Shown: positions 1 through 8,467 of the stretch, one piece after another | Layout of the letters: every line of letters begins with the position of its first letter | Position numbering within the stretch: position 1 is the first letter of the stretch | NCBI GenBank assembly: GCA_005223375.1 | Contig: RXOD01005352.1 | Location: forward strand, 1-14,613 | Length of the DNA stretch: 14,613 nt | From: Amoebophrya sp. AT5.2 | Lineage: Eukaryota > Sar > Dinophyceae > Syndiniales > Amoebophryaceae | Reading direction: 5' to 3' | Position numbers and translations under genes: made by a program | The notes under the pieces: model-generated | Told to the model about the DNA's origin: nothing | Database searches by the model: none | The model's input: only the letters and a program-made list of their open reading frames with translations

Positions 1-2
1 TG

Positions 3-1182
3 TACGATGCCAGGGGGTCCTTTTTTCAGGACGACGTGAAGGAAGGTTGGGGCGTGGGCTGGAAATTGTCCCACAACGGTAAGGGAGCTGGGAATTGGGG
101 CGTTGCGTCACAGTTCACCATGAACATCGTCGGCGGCTTCGTCGAGTTCATCGGCGCAGACATTAGCAAGATGGCGAACGGCGCCAATGCCAATTTCTAC
201 ATTACGTCGCCTCCCGATCTCTTTAAAATGAAGCCTCAATACCAAGGAAAAGTGAACACTTGCGACTCGGGTGGACCGCCAAACGAGCCATGCATGGAGT
301 TGGACATTTTTGAGTACTAAAATATATGTGTTTATTCATTTGTCCGCCCCGCGGTATTCTATTGATTGTGCCGGTTTTATCTGTTTTCAAAAGGTCGACC
401 ACGGATGAAGTCAGGTCCAGGCGCCACAAGGTCTGCTGCCCTTCGATGATTTTGTATCTCTCATTCTATCTGTTTGCTTTCTTCTTTATTTTGCCGTCTC
501 TACTCTTTGTTCTTTGAAACAGATCAGCAGTGCTGCAGTGCACGTGCTCCTTGCCATTCTCAATCAACTACAAAACTTTGCGCAATCTTCAAGGAGCGAC
601 GGCGGATGTGGTTTCGCGTCCACGACCCACGACCCCGACGGGAAAAACACGGGTCCCTGTCTTAGTGGAGGCCATGCGTGCCAGTTCGGCTGGTTCGCCC
701 CCAAGGGAAAATTCGACATGCGTCTGGAGATCGATGACCACGGCTGCGCCACGTACTATGTCGACACGCTCGATGGGAAGGGAATGCGGCAGATTATGGA
801 CAAGAAGAAGATGGATTGCAAAGGAACGAAGGAGACCCTGGAGCAAAACGGCGCTATGGTGAGGAGCACACAGTGGACCGGATGGACGTACATGAAAGAG
901 CACCCCGAGTTCACGCCCTCCTGCGCACCATTTATTCCGGCTTACAATGCCCTACCGCAAGGAAGCGAAATGTCGATCGATGGCGTTCGGTTTAAGGGCG
1001 AGGTGGTGCAGGGAAATAAAGAGCTCAAGAAGTGCCCACCGCCACCGGCCACGACCGCCCCTCCAACGGAAGCCGTAGGAGCAGGTGACGCGAATGCCGC
1101 GGAGCCACCGCCACCGGCCCCCCCGGTAGTTGGTGAAGTCAAGGCGCACGCGTCACCTGAAGATAAAAGTTGCTGCCGCTGA
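3..1182 (+). CDS. GH7/GH16-like glucanase-type protein, copy 1 (5' truncated by window edge)
   Basis: Two exons are visible, 3-313 and 594-1182, joined across a gt-ag intron at 314-593. The frame is already open at base 3 and aligns with copy 2 from the YDARGS segment onward, so the true start lies upstream. The key motif is C-M-E-L-D-I-F-E, which fits the E-x-D-x-x-E catalytic signature of clan GH-B glucanases (GH7 and GH16, beta-jelly-roll fold). The intron splits the last Glu codon (GA|G). The join gives E-SDGGCGFASTTH, which aligns without gaps to E-GTGGKGYCATWH in copy 2, and this is what fixes the acceptor. Shared blocks are NxCDSGG before the motif and RSTxWTGW near the C-terminus. After the domain comes a Pro/Ala-rich tail ending in SCCR and a TGA. 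Beta-glucan or cellulose hydrolysis is inferred from the motif only; the family assignment is by eye. The paralogy to copy 2 is secure. Confidence 0.6.
314..593 (+). other. Intron inside the catalytic-motif codon of glucanase-like copy 1
   Basis: This is a 280-bp phase-2 gt-ag intron (donor gtacta, acceptor ending cttcaag). It is more AT-rich than its exons. Copy 2 has no intron at the equivalent position (its C-M-E-M-D-I-Y-E motif is continuous), so the intron was gained or lost after duplication. Part of the intron is open in frame from 514, which makes a naive ORF appear to start there. Only the acceptor at 593 restores paralogue alignment. Confidence 0.65.
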
Positions 1183-2085
1183 CAATCCAACAACTAACTA
1201 CCACGCATTGGAGGAAGAAAGAGAAATGGGCGATCATAGGCGTTGACCGCCGCAAGATTAAAATGATCAAAAGTTGCTGCGACTCCGACGACCGCTCTTG
1301 AGCCGTCCGGCTCGCAGCCAGCGAACATTCTTGCTCCACCGTCGGGGTCGCATCCGGCGGCCGCTCCCGTTATTGCCCCGTCTGGGTCGCAGCCGACGGC
1401 CGCTCTCGTTGGCGCGGCTCAAACGGCGATCGTAGTCCGAGGCATGCGACATAACTCTGTTAAACTTTCTTATGTTCTTTTTTCGTGCGAGCGGGAGAGG
1501 AAAAGCGGACTCTTGTTGCAGAAGTAGATACAGGGCGTTTGGAGAAGCTTCCGGCATACACAGCCACGGCAAGCCGAGCAGCACGGCAGCACTTACTGAC
1601 TCGCAATACGTGGTCGTTCGTGTAGTCGTCCAAGTTTCGTCGCACGACAGTTTTTCGCGATGCCGGGTGATAAGATTTTCGTGCTTTGGAACTTCGTGAC
1701 CATGATCGTCTGCAAGAAATTGCTTCGCTGAAAGCAGAAAGGACTTCCGAGGCCGTCATTGAGAAATGGAAAAAAAGGTATTCGTCCTTGACAAATGGAA
1801 AAAAAAATGCGACTTGGGGTACCATGATGCAACGACCTGCGACAACTACTAACTTATATTTTCCGTGCAGAAAATGAAATTCCGCGAGTCTCGAACGGAG
1901 TTACTTGCCTTCGGCTCTGGTTCTGATCTGATGCAGAAATACTCGTGACGGACGAGTGTACCCTCCGCACCTGCGCCCCACCGTAAGTGGAAATTTTTCT
2001 ATCATTATTTCGCCACTGCGTCATTATTTATCATTTCATCTTGAAAGCACTTTTCCGTGCCTGCACCTCGGCAAAACCCAAAGAA
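1183..2085. other. Spacer between the glucanase-like copies; no firm gene, possible stray exons
   Basis: No complete gene can be supported here. Near 1257-1430 there is a Pro/Ser/Ala coding-like repeat (listed separately). At 1680-1770 an open frame reads like a short coiled-coil stretch (LELRDHDRLQEIASLKAER) and is followed by a gt. A good acceptor, cttatattttccgtgcag, ends at 1870. A strong donor, gtaagt, lies at 1983, so an upstream exon or a spliced 5' UTR of copy 2 probably ends there. None of these pieces joins convincingly into one protein. Confidence 0.3.
1303..1416 (+). repeat. Three tandem 36-39-bp units, coding-like Pro/Ser/Ala repeat
   Basis: There are three imperfect units, 1303-1338, 1339-1377 and 1378-1416, each starting CCGTCnGGnTCGCA. 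In one forward frame they read PSGSQP..., PSGSHP..., PSGSQP... and resemble the Pro/Ala-rich C-terminal tails of the two flanking glucanase-like genes. Just upstream, at 1264-1280, the sequence aaaagttgctgc repeats the SCC end of copy 1 (1166-1177). This could be an alternative last exon of copy 1, a relic tail of a lost third copy, or a plain minisatellite. Confidence 0.6.
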
Positions 2086-4004
2086 ATGTCTCCTGGGATT
2101 CGACAAGAAGCGGGTTCTCCTGACCGCCTAGATGTTCCACCAGCCTCGACGATGTATGTGTGCGGAAGTAAGCAATCTCAATCATCGAAAGCGAGCAGTA
2201 AGCGGATCGCGCAGCGACGAGTCCCGGCGGCCCTAGTGTTCCAAAGCCGACGATGGAGTTGGAACAGACGAGTGACCAGCACCGCATCTTTTCTCATGTG
2301 CGCAAAACCGGCGACGGGGCGAGTCGGATCCCGCCGAGCGACGCCGCTTCTGGCGCGCAGTGCCAGGCCTGTGGGCGTGGCGTCGAACTTTCTGGATAAG
2401 ATGAACAACCATGCAGCGGCCGACAAGAATCCGCCCACGTCGCCCGCTTCGGTTGACAGCAGCAGCAGCGAGCAGCCCCAGAGCAGTTTTCTGCACAAAG
2501 AGCTTGTGCAGGACCTTCTTGCTCCTTCCACGATTCATCTTGCGAGCAACTCCTCGATCTTCTCGGAAGTCGACAGCTCTTCTTTGCTGGAGGAGGTGGC
2601 GGGGACCACGAGCAGGAATAATGCAGGGAAGCAAGAAAACCAAAAGCAATCGCAGAAGGCCGCGAAGAAGTGGTATTGCCCTTCCCCGGACGACTACGTG
2701 CCGTACGGTCCAACGTCGAAGCTGCAGGACCCCGAGTCCCCGGACTGGGGAGCGGGCTGGACCATGGGTGGGGGAAAGGGCCTCGGAGTCGTCTCCAACA
2801 AATGGACGTTGGATTTGACGGGAGGCCAAGTCTGGGTGGACGGGATCGACTACTCGGCGGTGAAAGACGGCGTCAACACGAACATCTACCTGACGTCCCC
2901 GCAGGGGTTCGACCGCGCGGAGGCGGACCAGGGGCACATCAACGCGTGCGACTCGGGCGGGAACCATGGCAGTCCCCCAAGTTGCATGGAGATGGACATC
3001 TACGAGGGCACCGGCGGCAAGGGCTACTGCGCCACCTGGCACGACGAGTACGAAGGCCCGGGCGGCTGCAGCCCCCCCGGCTCGGGCGGGTATAAGTGCC
3101 AGGCGGGGCGGCTGCACCAAGGGGTGTATGGGCTGAAATACACCATGGATGACAGCGGCTGTCCAGACCTCCACCACGTGGACGTCGACGCGACGAAATC
3201 CTCAGCGAATGATGTTTTCGAAAAAGCATCCAACTCGGTCGCGGGAAAGCAGGCGTTTAATTGCGGGATTGGAAAGAAAGTGAACAGTGAACGCGGCTCC
3301 ATGATCAGGTCCACGATGTGGACTGGATGGTCCTGTATTAAAATGAATGAGGACCTCTCGAAGCTGGGCAACGTGCACAAGGCGAACAGCGGTGCGGTAC
3401 CGAACGACCCCTCGCAAGACGAAACGAAGTCCACATTCAAGATACGAGGCGTGAAGCTGTTCGGCACGTACATTCATACTTGATTCCCAGGAATAGGCTG
3501 TCGTGCCATAACCAATTTATATTTACCAGTATAGCCCAATATAGTACTACATTTGATAGTAATACACTGCGCATGGGCCCGGGCCGCAACATGCTCGTCT
3601 CTTGCATCCATTTGCATGCCCGTTCCGTGACTCGTTGAGAAAAGTCCTCGTCGCCTCGTGCGTTGTAGTAAAATGAAAATCACAGACACACACACTCATA
3701 AAGAATTTTACAACTATTACTTTACCACGACAGCTTCAAACAAGGCAAAGAGCCGCGGACCTGCGAGGAGAAGAAAGGTGGAGGCGCCGCGAAGCCTGCT
3801 ACCCCGGCCCCAAAAGCCGCAGAGGCAGGGCCGACGCCAGCGCCAGCGCCGGCGAGTGCAGACGCGCCGGCATCACCGGCCTCCCCGCTGACTCCACCTG
3901 CGCCGCCGCCGCCGGCAGCAGGCGGCTGCTGCTCGCAGCCGAGCTCCGCGACTCCTACCCTTCCTCCGGCTCCCGCTGGCGCCCAGCCGTCGACCACCGT
4001 GTAG
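2086..4004 (+). CDS. GH7/GH16-like glucanase-type protein, copy 2
   Basis: The exons are 2086(?)-3467 and 3734-4004, with a gt-ag intron at 3468-3733. The start is uncertain. In-frame ATGs occur at 2086, 2152 and 2401, no signal peptide is evident from any of them, and a gtaagt donor at 1983 hints at an upstream exon. Residues encoded from about 2680 onward form the domain: W-G-A-G-W, a beta-strand-rich stretch, NACDSGG, then C-M-E-M-D-I-Y-E (E-x-D-x-x-E, as in GH7 and GH16), Cys/Gly-rich loops and RSTMWTGW. The uninterrupted frame would stop at 3483 after GTYIHT. Splicing instead gives VKLFGT-FKQGKEPRTC, which matches VRFKG-EVVQGNKELKKC of copy 1 and leads into a Pro/Ala-rich tail with a CC pair, ending at TAG 4004. 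Probable extracellular beta-glucan-active protein, by inference. The paralogue pair suggests local tandem duplication. Splicing is well supported; the enzyme family is moderately supported. Confidence 0.62.
3468..3733 (+). other. Intron before the tail exon of glucanase-like copy 2
   Basis: This is a 266-bp phase-2 intron (donor gtacat, acceptor ccacgacag). Removing it replaces the false ending at 3483 with a 90-residue Pro/Ala-rich tail homologous to that of copy 1. Copy 1 is continuous at this junction, so the two paralogues have exchanged intron positions: each has one intron where the other has none. Confidence 0.65.
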
Positions 4005-5186
4005 GCCGAGGCATTAGTGATTGTTCTCTAACGCCCATTTTGTGCCGTCGCTGTCCCCCTATTCTGTTTCTGCACCGCACGCTCGCCTTCATGCCGTACG
4101 ACGACCTATTCGTTCCGTTCTGCTCATTTCCCCCAAGCTGTCGAGGAAGATGATGGATGCTTATTGTTCGCATATTAATAAATTAGCCTCTATGCAGTGC
4201 CAGTGTCACCACTTTGCTACAGTACTTTCTTGTGTTTTATTGCAGGGACGCCAGGATGCGGAAAGGGAAATAATGGGAAATTCAATTTAGTCTATCTAAA
4301 GAGTTATCATACGTAAGTTGCGATCTATCTTCCTTTTCGTTTTCCTTTTACTAATCGATCAGTAGCGCGGTCGAGCTACACCTCACTACAAACGAGCCAA
4401 CATCTTCTGTGCACCGCACCTGCTGAATCTGCCCTACAAGGATTGCTAGTTACTTCTGCGCGAGCTATATCGACGCAGAAGTACCAGACGACGCGGATTA
4501 TTTGTTCATCAAGAAAGACAGATACACACACTGCCTTTTCTAGACACTCGCATACTTTTTCATTGAATATTTAATTCATCTTTTGACGTTGCTCATACTA
4601 GATTCTGCTTCATCAATTGCTATTCATTGCGCAGGGATCCCCTGTCCCTATGGCATTCCATACCATAGCCAGACCCATACGTTAACTTCTCGTGCGAACG
4701 GAATGCAGAGGCAGAAACCGATAAGAAGCGAATTCCGAGCAGGGAATGTAGGGTGTCTGTGTCAATGTCTATGATGAAAGAAGCTCTTCCTCGGGGTACT
4801 CAGCCGCGGAATCGGAAAGCAGACCAGGGCGACTTCGAACCTCATGGATATCAGCTCGCGAACCGTCCATTTCCAATTCTACTATCGATGAAGGAAGATG
4901 GATTCGAGTGCGTTTTCGTTTCGATTTCGGTGGATGTTTTGCCGCGAACGTAAGAGAGCGAATGTGCGCTAACCTCGATTGGGCGCAGCCGAGTGCGGGC
5001 GATCCCGGTTTTCCAAGATCATCGACCAATTTGTGCATGATTCAGCGCCCCTGAGGTATATACACCTCCACCATCGCGAGATCGAGAATTTGAACTACTA
5101 TCAAGATACAAGTCGTCTTCCAGACTCGAGAGACAGATGGTCAGACCCACTTCCTCGCCAGACTCTGATCGATAGGAGGTCGATCG
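4005..5186. other. Spacer between copy 2 and the ankyrin gene
   Basis: No gene can be assigned. A possible AATAAA polyadenylation-like hexamer lies at 4177-4182, 173 bp after the stop of copy 2. Good-looking acceptors occur at about 4245 (ttgtgttttattgcag) and 4635 (attgcgcag). Two open stretches read somewhat like protein: about 4448-4533 (SYIDAEVPDDADYLFIKK, no usable donor seen) and about 4755-5052 (roughly 100 codons without a suitable ATG, Ser/Arg-rich). They may be exons of an unrecognised gene or chance. Confidence 0.3.
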
Positions 5187-7596
5187 ATGCCGACCGTGCG
5201 CGTGGAGGTTTCCGCGCTGCCACCGCGGTACGTGGTTCGTGCGCGGGTGAAGAGCGGGCTGGACTTTTTAAATTGGATCCAGAAAAACATCGACAAACCC
5301 GGCAAGTACGTTCTCTGTGCCGCGGACGCCAGTGCGATCCACGATTGCGGGCACCTCGACAAGATCTTCGAGCAGCGAGCAGCAGGCGAGCAGGAGATCG
5401 GCTTCCAGATCCGGCGACTATCGGACTTCGACGGCGGCCACCTGCGAATACGGGAACTGTGGCCAGACCCCGAAAAGCTGCCCTGTTTGGAGTACTGTCG
5501 GGAGATACTTGGTACTGTCTGTACTTCTACTATTACTATACTTAGCTTTAGCTTCTGGCACTAGCCCGTTACTTCGGGTATACCTGTAAGGATCACATCG
5601 ATCGACGCCGTTTAGCTGCAAATTCTCGACGAAGAGTAGAGCTAGCGGCACCATTTTCAGTTCGTTTGTGCTTTGGCCGGACCGATCGTTCTCTCGCCAC
5701 TCGGTCACTATACCTTCTTTGTTCTTAGTTCTTCTAGCGCCGCTGCCATCCTTCATCCACAGGCGACAAGTTCGATGAGGAAATTGAGGCTCCACAAAAT
5801 GCGAAAAGCCCCGCGGAACTGCACGAGGAGGCTCGTGCTATGAGCATGATTCAGACATCAACCGCGAGCGGCGGCGGCAGAGAGGAGGACCGCATCACAC
5901 AGGTGCCCGGGTTCGGGTACCTTATCAAGGAGCGTGCGAAGGCGCCAGTGCGGGATCCGCTGAAGCGCGACGACGTGGAGTTCTGGCGGCTGCTGGGGAC
6001 GAAAGAAGAGCCGTGGGACGTGATGGAGGTAGTACAACTAGTAAAAGTGATTTCTTATCATGCTGCAGGTCGAAGCTGTGCGAGTTCGCGGCGCTTCCAC
6101 CACGTCGACCTCCGCTCCGGCGGGGCGAGTCTAAGTCTGAGTGTAGTCTCTCTGTGATGCGTGCAGTGGACTCAGCAACAGCATCATTGTTACCTCACTT
6201 CCGGCTGCAGCTAGCTGCCATTTACGGATCTTCCACAGCACTCCTTTCGGTTGCTTTTTCACAGGTGCGTGGCAGACGCATGCTGGTAGCGTTCCTGTCG
6301 GGAGAAGTAGACCTCGCAGTGCAGCTTTTCATGGACGGTCGTGTGGACTGCTCCGCGAGAGATTGTATTTGTCTTTGACGTAAGTCTAAGTACCCGTGCC
6401 AGTACCAGTAGCAGTTATGCTTCTTTTTTCGCATTTGTCATAGCTAATATGCGTGACTCTGAGCAGTCTGACTTACTTCACTTCTGCATGGACGAAGAAA
6501 ATTCAGAAGCAAGCGTGAAAATTCGAACCTCCAGCGATCAACTCTTCTCTGCTGCACTGGTCGATCTACTATGAGCTGCAGCCGGTGTGCGCGAAACTGA
6601 TTGAGTACCATGCGGATGTGGACCAAAAAAACGATCTTTCCGAGACGCCCCTCATGATCGCTTGTCAGGAGGGTTGCTGGGGAATTTTCGAGTTCCTCTT
6701 CGACAAAGTTGACAAGGACCCAGGAACCATCCCGGGGGATCTAGACTGCCAGGACCTCGAGCGGGGGCAGACCGCACTGCTGTGGTGCGCGAGACACGGA
6801 CACCTACCGGCCGTGCAAAAGTAAGTTAGTACTTGGTTCGCGATGGAAGATGTCAATGCGCCCTCACGGCAATGATCGCAATGAATTAGTGGACCATCAG
6901 TCACTGTCACCGGAAAAGGAAATAGAGATGGAGACGAGCATCCACATTCGAGGTCCGGATGGGCTATGTGGTGTTACTTGCTCCTCATCTTCCTTGAATG
7001 ATGCAATACCACTGTACGCATTCGCAGGTTGGTCGCGTTGGGTGTGGACCTAAACAGAGCGGACTTCGACGGAACGACGGCTCTGCACATCGCCACCGTG
7101 TACAACGACGTGCCCATGGTCAGCCTCCTCCTCAAAAGCAACTCGAATCCAGACTGCAGATCGTATTTTTCGTTTACTTTACTATACTTTGAAGTAGCTG
7201 TAGCACATCATTCAAATGCTCGGGCCCGCCCAGAGGAACTATCAACTGTCTGCCAGGAGCAGGACATGGGGATCGGAACAGCACCTCGATTTTATAAGCA
7301 CAGAATTTATTGTCAGTCTCAGTAATCAGGCAAAAAAAGGAAGAGCAACCCCTTCGGCTATTCATTCTTGGTTCTTTCATGAAACTCGGCCTCGCTCCAG
7401 GCACGTGTGGAAGACTCCGATGAAGATTGCGTTGGAGTATGGGTACAGCGAGATAGTGGACAAATTGTACGACGCGGGTGCGACGCCGGGGACGCCGGAC
7501 CGCCAGGGAACGGGCATCTTGGACGACCACTACGCCGTCTGGGAGCCGATGCCGCCGGCACTGGACCTGGCGGCGCGAGGCCTCATGCCGGAGTAG
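5187..7596 (+). CDS. Multi-exon ankyrin-repeat protein
   Basis: Proposed exons: 5187-5511, 5763-6028, 6069 to about 6130 (uncertain), 6265-6364, 6444-6514, 6582-6820, 7028-7162 and 7401-7596. Phases match at every join except around exon 3. The ATG at 5187 opens an N-terminal region of about 195 residues with no recognised domain. About six ankyrin repeats follow: GEVDLAVQLFMDGRVDCSAR, SDLLHFCM...IEYHADVD, SETPLMIACQEG, GQTALLWCARHGHLPAVQK, GTTALHIATVYND and KTPMKIALEYGYSEIVDKL. Ankyrin repeats bind other proteins; no catalytic domain is seen, so a scaffold or adaptor role is inferred. Exon 3 is unclear: the frame starting at 6069 gives VEAVRVRGAS, while an acceptor at 6075 gives LCEFAALPP, which looks more like the start of an ankyrin helix. 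The open frame after the TAG at 7594-7596 suggests the C-terminus may extend further. Total about 460 residues. Confidence 0.68.
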
Positions 7597-8467
7597 TCGA
7601 CAGGACGCGCAACATGCTGGAACTCGCGAAGGGGAACGAGAAGGCGTCTAGGGCGATGATAGCGCTATGCGCTTAACCTACAAATATACTTCATCAATAC
7701 TTCAACTTCAACTTCAACGTTCTTATTTTGCAGGAGTTGCACACTCATCTACACTTTGTTTCGCGCTTTGTGGCTCTCCCTCGAGCCAAGGGCCGCGGCA
7801 TCATCGATTTCTGTTGACTTCATTCTGCCATTTACCGGTGAATTTTGGCGAAATGTACAGTTGAGAAAAATGTATCGAGCTGTTTCACAGGAAGGAAGTT
7901 CATTGTCGGCGTGAGCTCGTGTGCGGGATAGGGCCGTTGCCTGCCCCCAGATCGAAAGTACTCACCGGCTGAAGTGTTCTTATCAGGAACTCAAAACAGA
8001 AGCGGCGTCGGTGCTGTTCGGCGAATGCAAATAGTGCGTCGACGGGGGACACCCTGCACCATTTTCGTGCAATGCCACCGAACTTCAACGGATCACGAGA
8101 AACTGTTCCAAATCCCATGATGCTTGATCAGAATGAACGACAAGATCACATTCACGCCTGGCAGGCTTCATTTTGCGCGTGTGAATCAGAAAATCCCCCT
8201 TGCATTGTTTTGCGACCAGGCAGTGGTTTTTTTTTTCGTAGAAATCGAATCGAAGGCGGAGCTGGAGTTTGCATACGCGACTGCGGGTGCAGTAGGATCC
8301 GTGCCACTCTTCACGTCACTAGCTAGTCCCCATCTCTATTGGTACTTACTGTTGCACCGGCTTGCGGTCCTCGTCACTCGCTGCTCGGTTTTCTCCGTCC
8401 ATCGCCAGTCGGCATAGTCGCAAGTGGCTCTCGCCAGACCCCGGACCTTGATCGGACCAGAATCAGC
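7597..8467. other. Spacer with possible C-terminal continuation of the ankyrin gene
   Basis: After the apparent stop at 7596, another frame stays open to 7676 and reads RTRNMLELAKGNEKASRAMI. After a 63-bp gc...ag stretch (7671-7733, acceptor tattttgcag) it could join a further open segment, 7734-7817 (ELHTHLHFVSRFVALPRAKG), ending in TGA. A hexamer repeat, acttca x3.3, lies at 7699-7718. From 7818 to 8467 no gene is supported. A 5'-UTR intron or leader acceptor for the next gene may lie near 8408 (ttctccgtccatcgccag). Confidence 0.35.

Noticed and set aside
514..1182. Independent gene starting at ATG 514
   Set aside because: The first ~27 codons are intronic; alignment with copy 2 requires joining 313 to 594.
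2233..3177. Long reverse-strand open frame (314 codons) opposite glucanase-like copy 2
   Set aside because: Arg/Val/Ala-rich with no domain; a shadow of GC-rich codon use on the + strand, where the catalytic motif and paralogue alignment lie.
5840..6157. Separate small ORF in the ankyrin gene
   Set aside because: Its first part is exon 2 of the spliced gene; the part after 6028 reads through a short intron.
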